Below, piece after piece: positions 1-8,601 of a DNA stretch of 42,246 nucleotides. Numbering within the stretch: position 1 is the first letter of the stretch; each line of letters opens with the position of its first letter. Both the position numbers and the translations under genes were made by a program. The stretch spans positions 1 to 42,246 of the forward strand of contig JAAXJD010000157.1 in assembly GCA_012270005.1 (NCBI GenBank). The letters run 5' to 3'. Under the pieces are notes generated by a model, which saw only the letters and a list, made by a program, of their open reading frames with translations, did not search any database and had not been told where the DNA came from. This DNA is from Flavobacterium sp. (GTDB lineage Bacteria > Bacteroidota > Bacteroidia > Flavobacteriales > Flavobacteriaceae).

Positions 1-249
1 AATAACGGATCATAATAGTGCTCAGAACTTATTTACGATGCTTTATTGTATGCTAATGGCAACAAGCCGTTCTTTACACTATACCCCATGACCTACAAAC
101 AGCCCGGAACCGATAGCTTCTTTCCGGCATGGGTAGCGTACTATAAAGCATTGGGGAAACCCATACCTCAGGGATTGCCGGGCTGTAATCCGGGAGGGAT
201 TTCTAAAAGTGATAAACTAACCGTACTGGGTGATTTATTGCTGCCTTAA
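1..249 (+). pseudogene. 3' end of an unidentified gene, frame broken near its left end
   Basis: The last ~75 codons of a gene that enters from outside the window. Frame 1 reads well from about base 25 (SELIYDALLYANGNKPFF and on to GDLLLP, stop at 247-249) but meets TAA and TAG at 13-18. Frame 2 reads well before that point (TDHNSA). Restoring one base near 24 joins them as TDHNSAQELIYDALLYANG, so a one-base deletion is the simplest reading. The protein is rich in aromatic residues and Pro/Gly, with no motif I can name. TTG at 46 could be called as a start but falls inside the conserved-looking stretch. Function unknown. Confidence 0.45.
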
Positions 250-405
250 TTTCTTATTGCACATCTGTTTCCGTTGATTATTGCTGCTTCTGCTAAAACT
301 TAAGATTTTATTAGTAGGAAAATTTGGCATGGCATTTGGTTGTTGTATTGTATCAAATCAAAAACAATAGTTGTAATTTAATTCCAATTTAAAACAACAA
401 TCATC

Positions 406-1089
406 ATGAAAAAAAACCTACTCGTTGCATTACTGTGCTGTATGGGCTTGGGAGCTTTTGCGCAGCAAAAAGACACACTTAACGTAAACCCTGAGTTTAA
501 ACAGCCTTGGGGACAGTTTTTTATTAGCGCCGGTTATGTAACTGTTCCGCATAAATTAAATGATAAGCTTAAGCAGAGTAACCTGCCACTGATTTCAGAT
601 AACCTGTTTGAACTGGGTATAGGCCTTACCAAAATCCAGGGGCGTTTGCTAACCGATTTAGAATGGGCCAGTGATTATTATAAAGACAAAAAAGTTACCG
701 GCGCCACCGTACGCTCGTTTAATACCGGCATTAAGTGGAGGCCACAGTATATATTTTTTTACAAAAAAGGAATGCTTGCCGCCGCCGGTTTTGATTTGTC
801 GTATATGTATAACACCGTATCTATTTTTGACCCGGGCAATAGCGTAGACTTAAACAATATAGACCCGGCTGATTCCAGGAGTATAAGTTTATATAACAAC
901 AGTTGGTACCTGGGGCCATCGGCCTCATTCGGGTTGTTTCAGGATAAATCAGCTTCTCTAAGGCTAACTACAGGTTACGAATGGAATGTGGCGCGCGCAA
1001 GCTGGCATTCTGACGTGGCTAAGGTGTACAACACTACTAAAGAAGGCGGACAGGGACGCTTTTTTGCTAAACTTATCATAAATTATTAA
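406..1089 (+). CDS. outer-membrane beta-barrel protein, unknown function
   Basis: 227 aa with a clear Sec signal peptide (MKKNLLVALLCCMGLGAFAQ, cleavage after AFAQ). The mature part alternates polar and aromatic residues in short strands (FFISAGYVTV, RPQYIFFYKKG, SLRLTTGYEW) and ends FFAKLIINY, the terminal aromatic being typical of BamA-inserted barrels. It resembles the small porin-like or outer-membrane beta-barrel proteins common in Flavobacteriaceae; substrate or role cannot be read from the sequence. Start is the ATG following an AT-rich leader. Single gene closed by the hairpin at 1119-1148. Confidence 0.7.
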   Translation: MKKNLLVALLCCMGLGAFAQQKDTLNVNPEFKQPWGQFFISAGYVTVPHKLNDKLKQSNLPLISDNLFELGIGLTKIQGRLLTDLEWASDYYKDKKVTGATVRSFNTGIKWRPQYIFFYKKGMLAAAGFDLSYMYNTVSIFDPGNSVDLNNIDPADSRSISLYNNSWYLGPSASFGLFQDKSASLRLTTGYEWNVARASWHSDVAKVYNTTKEGGQGRFFAKLIINY

Positions 1090-1118
1090 TGCCACTGTCT
1101 GACAAATTATCAGTGCGG

Positions 1119-1148
1119 GGCCGGTCTGTAAAGACTGGCCTTTTTTTT
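1119..1148 (+). terminator. Rho-independent terminator of the barrel-protein gene
   Basis: GGCCGGTCT, four-base loop, AGACTGGCC (one G-T pair) followed by eight T. Confidence 0.85.
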
Positions 1149-1190
1149 GCTATATTATTAAGCGTAAAACAACTAATAAAAGAATAGAAG

Positions 1191-1895
1191 ATGTTTGGAG
1201 GATATTATTTACTGATATTAATTATAGGTATAGCCAGCTTTGCCGTAAGTGCAAGGCTCAAGAGCAAGTTTGAACACTATAGCCGCGTGCACCTGCGTAA
1301 CGGTATGAGCGGCGCAGAAATAGCTACTAAAATGCTGCATGATAATGGCATTTATGATGTAAGGGTTATAAGCACACCCGGCCGCCTTACAGACCACTAT
1401 AACCCCGCCGATAAAACGGTTAACCTTAGTGAAGCGGTATATAACGAGCGTAATGCCGCCGCTGCTGCTGTTGCAGCACACGAGGTAGGGCACGCCGTAC
1501 AGCACGCTACTGCATACAGTGCGCTGCAATTGCGCAGTAAGTTGGTTCCGGTTACTAACATAGCCTCACAATTATCTATGCCGTTGCTGTTTATAGGCAT
1601 TTTAATGGGCGCTGTGGTAAAAATGGGCATTGGGTGGTATATAGCGGTGGCTGGTTTCGGGTTAATGGCTATAGCTACTGTTTTTAGCCTTATAACCCTG
1701 CCGGTAGAGTATGATGCCAGTAACCGTGCCCTGGCATGGCTAAAAAATAAAAACATGCTTACCCCACAGGAATACGATGGCGCACAGGACTCACTTAAAT
1801 GGGCAGCGCGTACTTACCTGGTGGCTGCAATAGGTGCCGTAGCTACATTGTTATACTATGGTTTGATGCTTTTTGGCGGCAGATCCAGAGATTAA
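1191..1895 (+). CDS. YugP-type neutral zinc metallopeptidase, membrane bound
   Basis: 234 aa, full length for the Peptidase_Mem_bdg (YugP) family. N-terminal membrane helix at about 4-20, zinc-protease motif HEVGH at residues 97-101 in a helix preceded by an Ala-rich run (NAAAAAVAAHEVGHAVQ), then two strong hydrophobic segments at about 128-170 and a last one at about 208-228. Known from the family: predicted membrane-embedded metalloprotease with the active site near the membrane face; physiological substrate not established. Stand-alone gene, no partner nearby, closed by a strong terminator. Confidence 0.88.
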   Translation: MFGGYYLLILIIGIASFAVSARLKSKFEHYSRVHLRNGMSGAEIATKMLHDNGIYDVRVISTPGRLTDHYNPADKTVNLSEAVYNERNAAAAAVAAHEVGHAVQHATAYSALQLRSKLVPVTNIASQLSMPLLFIGILMGAVVKMGIGWYIAVAGFGLMAIATVFSLITLPVEYDASNRALAWLKNKNMLTPQEYDGAQDSLKWAARTYLVAAIGAVATLLYYGLMLFGGRSRD

Positions 1896-1939
1896 AATTA
1901 TTTCTCTCTATATATCCATATTACGTTTGTAATATAAGT

Positions 1940-1975
1940 AAGGGCTATCTCGGTAAAGAGTAGCCCTTGTTTTTT
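1940..1975 (+). terminator. Rho-independent terminator of the metallopeptidase gene
   Basis: Perfect 8 bp outer stem AAGGGCTA/TAGCCCTT with an inner CTC/GAG, then G and six T. Confidence 0.88.
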
Positions 1976-1988
1976 GCTTTAGATTTTC

Positions 1989-2013
1989 GACTTTTGACTT
2001 TCGACTTTCGACT
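1989..2013. repeat. heptanucleotide tandem repeat GACTTTY
   Basis: GACTTTT, GACTTTC, GACTTTC and a partial GACT in direct 7 bp register, running into the 3' end of the Lrp gene. A second heptad array of different sequence lies at 29281-29360. Confidence 0.7.
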
Positions 2014-2482
2014 AAAGTTGTATTTGTCGTTCTATCTGCTGTTCTAATGATATAAAGGTTTCGGTACGGCTTACCCCCGGTATGGGCTGTATGCGGGTAT
2101 TAAGCAGCTGCATAAGGTGCTCGTTATCCCTACAGATAATTTTTATAAGGATGCTCCAGTTACCGGTGGTGTAGTGGCATTCCAGCACTTCGGGTATTTT
2201 GCGGAGTTCTTTTACAGCCTCTGAGTTGCTCGATGCTTTTTCCAGATAAATGCCCACGAACGCCATAGTGCTGTACCCCAGTACGCGGGTATTTACGGTA
2301 AACTTAGACCCGCTTATAACCCCTGATTGCTCAAGTTTACGCAGGCGCTGGTGTATGGCCGCACCCGATATGCCTATTTTGTTGGCTATTTGCAAAATGG
2401 GTTTACGCGCATCATCCATAAGGTCGCGCAGGATTTCCTTATCTATGCCGTCTATTTCAATTTGGGTTTGATTAATCTTCAT
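2012..2482 (-). CDS. Lrp/AsnC family transcriptional regulator
   Basis: 156 aa, the normal size. N-terminal winged HTH at about residues 10-60 (IDKEILRDLMDDARKPILQI, then the recognition helix around SGAAIHQRLRKLEQSGVI), linker strand, then the RAM ligand-binding domain at about 70-150 with the usual ending (GVSRTETFISLEQ). Members sense amino acids and act as octamers or larger. It sits downstream of and co-directional with a saccharopine dehydrogenase-family gene but is separated from it by a terminator and has its own -7 box, so it is probably an independent unit; a role in lysine or other amino-acid metabolism is inference from the neighbour. Confidence 0.92.
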   Translation of the reverse strand: MKINQTQIEIDGIDKEILRDLMDDARKPILQIANKIGISGAAIHQRLRKLEQSGVISGSKFTVNTRVLGYSTMAFVGIYLEKASSNSEAVKELRKIPEVLECHYTTGNWSILIKIICRDNEHLMQLLNTRIQPIPGVSRTETFISLEQQIERQIQL

Positions 2483-2509
2483 GGTTGGTTTTAAATTACA
2501 TATTTACTA

Positions 2510-2517
2510 CAAATATA
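2510..2517 (-). promoter_or_regulatory. -7 box of the Lrp gene
   Basis: TATATTTG on the minus strand, exact match to the Bacteroidota consensus TAnnTTTG, 27 bases before the ATG. Confidence 0.55.
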
Positions 2518-2560
2518 ATTTTTTTGTAATAAACTGTAGTCTATACAGATTATTTATGTA

Positions 2561-2592
2561 AAAACAAAAACCTCCCCATTAGTAGGGAGGTT
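2561..2592 (-). terminator. terminator of the saccharopine dehydrogenase-family gene
   Basis: AACCTCCC/GGGAGGTT perfect stem with 8 base loop; on the minus strand it is followed by TTTGTTTT. Confidence 0.85.
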
Positions 2593-2621
2593 GTATTTGT
2601 AATTTGCTGATGTAAGGATTT

Positions 2622-3992
2622 TTAACTCGCTACGTTCAGCGGGTTGTATCCTTGGTAAGGCACCTGCTTTTCGTTAAATACTATACCGTAGGTTTCCAGT
2701 TCTTCAAGTATGGGGCCGTATACCTCCTTGGTTATAGGCAGTTGTACCCCTGGGGTGTTTATTTGCCCATTTAGTATTTTTAGCGCCGCGATAGCTACTG
2801 GTAAGCCTACCGTTTTTGCCATAGCGGTATACGTTTGATCCTGGCCTATGCACACCATAGTACTGTCTATCTGCTCTTTTTTGCCGTTAAGCTCATAGCC
2901 AAATTTATGGTACATTACAATCATGTCCTTGTCATCGGGTGCCAGGGTCCACTTATCTGAAAGTATTTTTTCGAGTATTTGCGCAGGCGTAGCGTTATGC
3001 AGGCCAATTTTTTTATTGGGGTTAAATACATCCAGCTCCAGTAGTTTTTCCCACAAAATATCGTCCTGGTCTATTTTAAGGATGTGGCGTAATTTCAGTT
3101 CCACGCTATCGGTAGGGTGGTATGGTAAAAACGAATTGGTAAACTCGCGGTAGCTCATGGTATCGCTGTTTTCCATAACGTACGTATCATCTGTCATGCC
3201 CAGGGTTACAAACATATTCCACGCACGCGAAAATCCAACACGGCGCAGCGTGCCCCTGTATAGTGTGTGTACATCGTCCAGGCCATAAATGCTACGGTAT
3301 TTAAGCGAATCGCGGTTAGCATAACCTTCAAAACGTCCGTAGCCTTCCACGTCCATAAACTCCGTACGGCGAAACAGCTTGTTGTACGGTATGTATTTGT
3401 AGTTGCCTTCGTGTATAAACTTGGCTGCGCCGCCCTGCCCGGCAAGTACTACATTGCGCGGGTTCCATGTAAATTTATAGTTCCACAGGTTGTTGTCGCT
3501 TTCGGGAGCTACAAGGCCGCCGCAAAACGATTCAAACAACAGCATTTTTCCACCTTTGGCACGTATCTCATCAATCACCTTCATGGCGCTCATGTGGTCT
3601 ATGCCGGGATCTAGCCCGCATTCGTTCATAAAAACAAGTCCTGCCTGGCGCACTTTCTCGTCAAGTTCGGCCATTGCGGGGCTTATGTAAGATGCCGTAA
3701 CCATGTGTTTACGGTAGGTAATACAGTCTTTAGCCACTTCGTAGTGCAGGTGAGCCGGTAGCATGCTTATTACTATATCTGCCTTTTTTATTTCTTCATG
3801 GCGCTGCGCTTCGTTAAAAATATCAAAGGCTATAGCACGGGCATTGTGGTGTCCTTTAGTTTTTTGTTTTGCCAGTTCTGCCGAAAGGTCGCCTATGGTA
3901 ATGTGCAGGTTTTCAGCGTCTGACTTTTCTAAAAGGTAATCTATTAGCGAGGTTGCAGAGCGGCCTGCGCCAATAATAAGGAGGTTTCGCAT
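2622..3992 (-). CDS. saccharopine dehydrogenase family protein
   Basis: 456 aa from the ATG at 3992; the open frame extends further upstream but the N-terminal Rossmann strand starts here (MRNLLIIGAGRSATSLIDYL, GxGxxx dinucleotide motif). Residues about 1-130 form the NAD(P)-binding half (SMLPAHLHYEVAKDCI), followed by MNECGLDPGIDHMSA, a signature of the LYS9/LYS1-like C-terminal domain. Family members oxidise saccharopine to glutamate and aminoadipate semialdehyde or lysine; whether this enzyme acts in lysine degradation is inferred from the family and from the adjacent Lrp-type regulator. Divergent from the DUF423 gene with 127 bases between the starts. Confidence 0.87.
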   Translation of the reverse strand: MRNLLIIGAGRSATSLIDYLLEKSDAENLHITIGDLSAELAKQKTKGHHNARAIAFDIFNEAQRHEEIKKADIVISMLPAHLHYEVAKDCITYRKHMVTASYISPAMAELDEKVRQAGLVFMNECGLDPGIDHMSAMKVIDEIRAKGGKMLLFESFCGGLVAPESDNNLWNYKFTWNPRNVVLAGQGGAAKFIHEGNYKYIPYNKLFRRTEFMDVEGYGRFEGYANRDSLKYRSIYGLDDVHTLYRGTLRRVGFSRAWNMFVTLGMTDDTYVMENSDTMSYREFTNSFLPYHPTDSVELKLRHILKIDQDDILWEKLLELDVFNPNKKIGLHNATPAQILEKILSDKWTLAPDDKDMIVMYHKFGYELNGKKEQIDSTMVCIGQDQTYTAMAKTVGLPVAIAALKILNGQINTPGVQLPITKEVYGPILEELETYGIVFNEKQVPYQGYNPLNVAS

Positions 3993-4119
3993 TGTAAGCT
4001 GTTTGTTTGTTCGGGTTTTTTTGCAACACGAAAGTAGTAAATTGTTATATATAATCTTGTGATTTTGTATTGTTAAATGTTGATTAGTGGCTAACTTTAC
4101 GCCACAAAATTTAAAGAAA

Positions 4120-4503
4120 ATGGATAAAAACATATTGGCTACTGCAGCTTTTTTAGGAATGACAGGTATTTTACTGGGTGCTTTTGGGGCACACGGATTA
4201 AAAAAAATCGTGGAACCTGAGTCTGTAGCTTCTTTTGAAACGGGGGTTAGGTACCAAATTTATCATGCACTGTTCCTTTTGTTTATAGGTACAACCACGT
4301 TACTTAACGAGGCGGCCAAAAAACAGATTTTTACATTAGTGGTAACAGGAGTGGTACTTTTTTCTGTTTCTATTTATTTTTTAGCCTTAAAAAAATACAT
4401 TCCGTTTGAAATAAAGAAAATCGGGTTTATTACACCTATTGGAGGATTGTTACTAATAGGGGCGTGGGGGATGCTGTTTTTGAATATAATTAAACAAAAA
4501 TGA
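4120..4503 (+). CDS. DUF423 family membrane protein
   Basis: 127 aa from ATG 4120; a GTG at 4087 is in frame, but the family starts with the helix right after this ATG (ILATAAFLGMTGILLGAFGA). Carries the family signature GAFGAHGLKK and the RYQIYHALFLL segment, with four predicted membrane helices. Related to E. coli YgdD; inner-membrane protein of unknown function. Monocistronic by spacing; pckA follows with its own promoter. Confidence 0.85.
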   Translation: MDKNILATAAFLGMTGILLGAFGAHGLKKIVEPESVASFETGVRYQIYHALFLLFIGTTTLLNEAAKKQIFTLVVTGVVLFSVSIYFLALKKYIPFEIKKIGFITPIGGLLLIGAWGMLFLNIIKQK

Positions 4504-4545
4504 CCATTAGCCTATAATTTTTTATCCATGGTTTGATAAAATTCT

Positions 4546-4553
4546 TATCTTTG
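4546..4553 (+). promoter_or_regulatory. -7 box of pckA
   Basis: TATCTTTG, exact TAnnTTTG, 33 bases before the pckA ATG. Confidence 0.6.
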
Positions 4554-4586
4554 GGCATTGATACAACCCAAACATAAACCCAAACT

Positions 4587-6188
4587 ATGGATAACTACGG
4601 CCTTTTTACGAAAACGATTTCGCTTGAATCCCTAGGAATTACAGGCGCTACAGTAAGGTATCAGTTGTCTCCGGAGGAGCTTCATAACCTAACGATTGAA
4701 AAAGGGCAGGGGGTAGAAACCAGTACTGGTGCCCTGGCCATTAACACAGGAACCTTCACCGGGCGGTCTCCCGAAGACCGTTTTATAGTGAAAGATGCCA
4801 TTACCGAAGACAAAGTCTGGTGGGGTAAGGTAAACATTCCGTTCAGCCCAGAGAAGTTTGATGCGCTTTACAATAAAGTAATGCAGTACCTATCGGGCAA
4901 AGAACTTTTTGTACGCGATGCTTATGTATGTGCCGATCCTAATTACAGGCTTAATGTGAGGGCGGTAAACGAGTTACCATCGGGTAACCTGTTTTGCTAC
5001 AATATGTTTTTAAGGCCCGATGCCGATGAGCTTGATGATTACTCGCCGGAGTGGCACGTAATCTCTGCGCCGGGTTTTCAGGCAGACCCTGAAACCGATT
5101 GCACACGCGGCAAAAACTTTGCTATACTAAACTTTACCAAAAAAATAGCCCTTGTAGGTGGTACAGGTTATACCGGCGAAATGAAAAAGGGTATTTTCTC
5201 TGCGCTTAACTTTATACTTCCGGTAGATAAAGATACCTTCCCTATGCACTGTAGTGCTAACGTGGGTAAAGATGGCGATACGGCTATCTTCTTCGGTTTA
5301 TCGGGTACGGGTAAAACCACGCTTTCGGCAGACCCTGCACGCAGGCTTATAGGCGATGACGAGCACGGATGGACGCACGAAAATACCGTGTTTAACTTTG
5401 AAGGCGGATGCTATGCTAAGGTAATTAACCTTACCGAAGAAAATGAGCCGGATATTTACCGTGCCATTAAAAAAGGCGCCCTGCTTGAAAACATTAAATT
5501 TAAGCCGGGAACAAACGAGGTAGATTATGAAGATGTAAGCATAACGCCAAACACCCGCGTAAGCTACCCTATTGATTTTATTGATAACATACAGTTTGGC
5601 TCTGTGGGCTATAACCCTAAAAATATATTTTTCCTTAGTGCCGACTCATTTGGTATACTGCCTCCTATAAGCAAGCTTACCCCTGGGCAGGCTGCTTATT
5701 GGTTTATATCGGGCTACACCGCCAAGGTGGCTGGTACAGAGGAAGGTGTGAAAGAACCACAACCTAATTTCTCAGCTTGTTTTGGCGCGCCGTTTATGCC
5801 GCTGCACCCTGCTAATTATGACGATATGCTGATAAACTAAATGCGTGAGGCAGGAGTAAATGTATGGCTTATTAATACCGGCTGGACCGGTGGGCCTTAT
5901 GGTGTGGGTAGCCGCATGAAACTGCGCTACACCCGCGAAATGATAACCGCTGCCCTTAATGGCGAACTTGATAATGTAGCATTTGTAAAAGAGCCGTTCT
6001 TCGGGCTGTCTGTGCCGCAGAGCTGCCCAAATGTTCCTACAGAAGTGCTAAACCCAAGGGATACGTGGGAAAGCAAGGAAGCGTATGATGAAAAAGCGCA
6101 TGAACTTGCCGATAATTTTAGAAAAAATTTCACTAAATTTGAGGAGTTCTCAAACTACGAAATTATTGCTGGCGGTCCGCTGGCATAA
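4587..6188 (+). pseudogene. pckA: ATP-dependent phosphoenolpyruvate carboxykinase, interrupted by one in-frame TAA
   Basis: 533 codons, the family length. Converts oxaloacetate plus ATP to phosphoenolpyruvate, the entry step of gluconeogenesis. Motifs are intact: RSPEDRFIV near the N-terminus, P-loop GLSGTGKTTLS starting at residue 237, the metal-binding IGDDEHGW, and after the break NTGWTGGPYGVGSRMKLRYT, which holds nucleotide-binding residues. A single TAA at 5838-5840 (codon 418) splits it; both sides are in the same frame with no indel. Related enzymes usually have Lys in this position (as I recall the family), so AAA to TAA is the likely change. An ATG follows the stop directly, so reinitiation on the 115-codon tail is conceivable. 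The truncated product should be inactive. Own promoter and terminator. Confidence 0.93.
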
Positions 6189-6220
6189 TTGTGGATTTTA
6201 GAATAGATGTTTTTGGAAAG

Positions 6221-6251
6221 GGCTGCCCGGGGACGGGCAGCTATTTTTTTT
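6221..6251 (+). terminator. pckA terminator
   Basis: GCTGCCCG, four-base loop, CGGGCAGC, then TA and eight T. Confidence 0.88.
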
Positions 6252-6294
6252 GCCTAATCCCATCTGCGTGTTTACTATAGCGTACTGTATAAAC

Positions 6295-6323
6295 TAAAAA
6301 ATCCCGCTTTTGGCGGGATTTTT
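6295..6323 (-). terminator. hemD terminator
   Basis: ATCCCGC/GCGGGAT with flanking A and T runs; on the minus strand the stem is followed by a T run. Convergent with the pckA terminator. Confidence 0.85.
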
Positions 6324-6341
6324 ATGTATGTAAGAGTAATG

Positions 6342-7091
6342 TTATTTTGCCTTATTTGCTTCTGCTATATATTTTTCTAAAGCCATAGTCATGCTCGGGG
6401 TTCCCGGAGCGGGTGCCATTATATCTACACGAAGGCCGTGATCCAGCGCTTCTTTTTGTGTTGTAGGGCCAAATACCGCAATGCGCGTATTGTTCTGCTG
6501 AAAATCAGGGAAGTTTTTAAACAGCGATTTTATCCCTGTAGGGCTAAAGAAAGCCAGTACATCATAGTACACGTCTTTAAGATCGCTAAGGTCGCTCATT
6601 ACCGTGCGGTAAAAGGTGCCCGGTGTCCAGTCTACCGTAAGGCTGGTTAGCACCTGCGGCACGTCTTAGTTTAGCTGGTCTGAAGCCGGTATTAAAAACT
6701 TCTCGTCTTTGTATTTTTTAATCAGCGGAGAAAGCTCTGCAAACTCCTTTTGGCCTACATAAATTTTTCTTTTTCTATACACTACATACTTTTGCAGGTA
6801 AAAGGCAATGGCCTCGCTCTGGCAGAAGTATTTAAGGGTTTCCGGTACTTTGTATCGCATTTCTTCGGCCACACGGAAAAAGTGGTCTACCGAGTTTTTG
6901 CTGGTAAGGATTATGGCGGTATAGTTGTTCAGGTCAATTTTCTGAGCCCTCACGTCTTTTGCACTAACACCCTCTACGTGGATAAACGGCCTAAAGTCTA
7001 TTTTTACTTTCAGCTTGTTCTGAATTTCAAAGTACGGTGAATTTTCTACTTTAGGTTCCGGTTGCGAAACCAAAATTGTTTTCACTTTCAT
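6342..7091 (-). pseudogene. hemD: uroporphyrinogen-III synthase, interrupted by one in-frame TAA
   Basis: 249 codons, full length for Bacteroidota HemD, which cyclises hydroxymethylbilane to uroporphyrinogen III in haem synthesis. N-terminal half reads KTILVSQPEPKVENSPYFEI and YTAIILTSKNSVDHFFRV; C-terminal half has the family signature VLAFFSPTGIKSLFKNFPD and IAVFGPTTQKEALDHGLRV. The stop TAA at 6666-6668 (minus strand) comes after ASDQLN and before DVPQVL; both sides stay in frame, so it is a single nonsense change. Lies 15 bases after the DUF4271 gene, the usual Bacteroidota pairing, and is probably cotranscribed with it. Confidence 0.9.
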
Positions 7092-7106
7092 AATATAGTT
7101 TATTAA

Positions 7107-7769
7107 CTAGCGATTGGCAAACCAATAATACAGAAAGAAATAGGGTGCTATTTCAAGTGCGCAAAGATACAAAATAAAATAGAAGATTTTGCTGAGTATT
7201 AAATTTTGATAAATCCTCAGCGAAATAAGATAAGAAAGTATGCTTGCGGCCACTATAAGACCCAGTAAAATGTACAGTACAAAGGCTTTAGGAGCCAGGT
7301 TATAAAACAATATTACGTTTACCGGCAGCAGTAACATGCCTATGTAAGCGCGGTAGGTTACCTTGTGCAGGTTAAACTGCTCATTAAAATCTTCTATGTT
7401 AAAGGCTGTGGCTATAATTTTCTCTATAAGGAATTTAGCCAAAATAAAGGTGGCAATCACGGTAAGCAGCTGTATGTAGCTAAGAAATCCACCGTCTGAA
7501 AACTTAAAGTATACCAGTATAAACCGCAGCAAGAAGGCGTAAGAAATAACCTGTATGGTAAATAAAGATATGGTAAACCAGCTTTGCAGGTTGCTGCTGT
7601 CTTTGTATATTTTTATGTACTTATCAGACCATGCCAGTTTTATAAACTCGCTAAACCTTACCTCAAACACGGCACGGTTTACGGCAATAAGGGAAAAACA
7701 TAACACAAATAGTATGGTGGCCCAGTCGTGGGCTCCGGTTATACGTTCGTGCAGCGTAAAGTTATCCAT
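7107..7769 (-). CDS. DUF4271 family integral membrane protein
   Basis: 220 aa with about six membrane helices (around residues 18-32, 66-88, 98-115, 140-158, 164-185, 195-215). The N-terminal stretch WATILFVLCFSLIAVNRAVF and FSEFIKLAWSDKYIKIYKD match the DUF4271 proteins found directly upstream of hemD in many Bacteroidota. No biochemical function known. Its -7 box ends only four bases before the ATG, so the message may be leaderless or nearly so. Confidence 0.85.
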   Translation of the reverse strand: MDNFTLHERITGAHDWATILFVLCFSLIAVNRAVFEVRFSEFIKLAWSDKYIKIYKDSSNLQSWFTISLFTIQVISYAFLLRFILVYFKFSDGGFLSYIQLLTVIATFILAKFLIEKIIATAFNIEDFNEQFNLHKVTYRAYIGMLLLPVNVILFYNLAPKAFVLYILLGLIVAASILSYLISLRIYQNLILSKIFYFILYLCALEIAPYFFLYYWFANR

Positions 7770-7773
7770 TGCG

Positions 7774-7781
7774 CAAAATTA
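7774..7781 (-). promoter_or_regulatory. -7 box of the DUF4271-hemD operon
   Basis: TAATTTTG on the minus strand, exact consensus. Only CGCA lies between it and the ATG, which places transcription start at or next to the start codon. Confidence 0.5.
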
Positions 7782-7844
7782 GTATTTTTTATAAACGTGC
7801 CCGTTAATTATCATTTAATTGTTTTTTACCCGTTAATAAATAAC

Positions 7845-7852
7845 TATTTTTG
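7845..7852 (+). promoter_or_regulatory. -7 box of the glycosyltransferase-dihydroorotase operon
   Basis: TATTTTTG, exact consensus, 20 bases before the ATG at 7873. Confidence 0.55.
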
Positions 7853-7872
7853 CACAAAATTTTCCCCGGTAC

Positions 7873-8592
7873 ATGAACGATGGTATTGTAATAATTCCTA
7901 CGTATAACGAAATTGAAAACATAGAAGCCATTGTAAGGGCTGTGTTTCAGCTGCCTGTAGCATTCGACCTGCTTGTGGTAGACGACAATTCGCCAGATGG
8001 TACCGCGGCAAAAGTGCGCGAGCTGCAAGCCGAATATCCTAACCTTCACATGGATGTGCGCCAGGGTAAGTCAGGGCTTGGTACAGCATACGTGCACGGT
8101 TTTAAATGGGCAATCCTGCGTAAATACGACTACATCTTTGAAATGGATGCTGATTTTTCGCACAACCCTGCCGATTTGGTAAAGCTATACCAGGCGTGCC
8201 ATATCGGGGCCGACCTTTCTATAGGGTCGCGCTACGTAACAGGGGTTAATGTGGTAAACTGGCCCCTGAGCCGCGTACTTATGAGCTACTATGCCAGCAG
8301 CTACGTAAGGGCGGTTACCGGAATGACCATAAGAGATGCTACCGCCGGGTTTATATGCTACAAACGAAAGGTGCTGGAGAGCGTAAACCTGGACAGGATA
8401 AAGTTTGTGGGGTATGCGTTTCAGATAGAAATGAAGTACCGCGCGTATTGTAACGGGTTTAATATTGTAGAGGTTCCTATAATATTTACAGACCGTACTA
8501 AAGGACAAAGTAAAATGAGCTCGGCTATATTTAAAGAGGCCATATTTGGCGTTATAAGATTGCGCTGGAAAAAGATGCTGAACAGACTATAA
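7873..8592 (+). CDS. polyprenol monophosphomannose synthase-like glycosyltransferase (GT2, DPM1 type)
   Basis: 239 aa soluble GT-A enzyme, no C-terminal membrane helices, so it is the short DPM1 form. Nucleotide-sugar strand VIIPTYNEIENIEAIV, VVDDNSPDGT at about 36-44, and the catalytic metal motif EMDADFSHNP with D92 and D94; further GSRYV and FQIEMKYRA as in dolichyl-phosphate mannosyltransferases. Expected to load a sugar, probably mannose from GDP-mannose, onto a polyprenyl phosphate at the inner face of the cytoplasmic membrane for surface glycosylation. First gene of a tight operon with dihydroorotase (9 bases) and a DUF4296 lipoprotein (26 bases), an arrangement common in flavobacteria. 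Confidence 0.9.
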   Translation: MNDGIVIIPTYNEIENIEAIVRAVFQLPVAFDLLVVDDNSPDGTAAKVRELQAEYPNLHMDVRQGKSGLGTAYVHGFKWAILRKYDYIFEMDADFSHNPADLVKLYQACHIGADLSIGSRYVTGVNVVNWPLSRVLMSYYASSYVRAVTGMTIRDATAGFICYKRKVLESVNLDRIKFVGYAFQIEMKYRAYCNGFNIVEVPIIFTDRTKGQSKMSSAIFKEAIFGVIRLRWKKMLNRL

Positions 8593-8601
8593 CATTACCA
8601 A

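Noticed and set aside
3993-4133. Upstream extension of the saccharopine dehydrogenase frame
   Set aside because: The Rossmann strand starts at ATG 3992; the extension overlaps the divergent DUF423 start.
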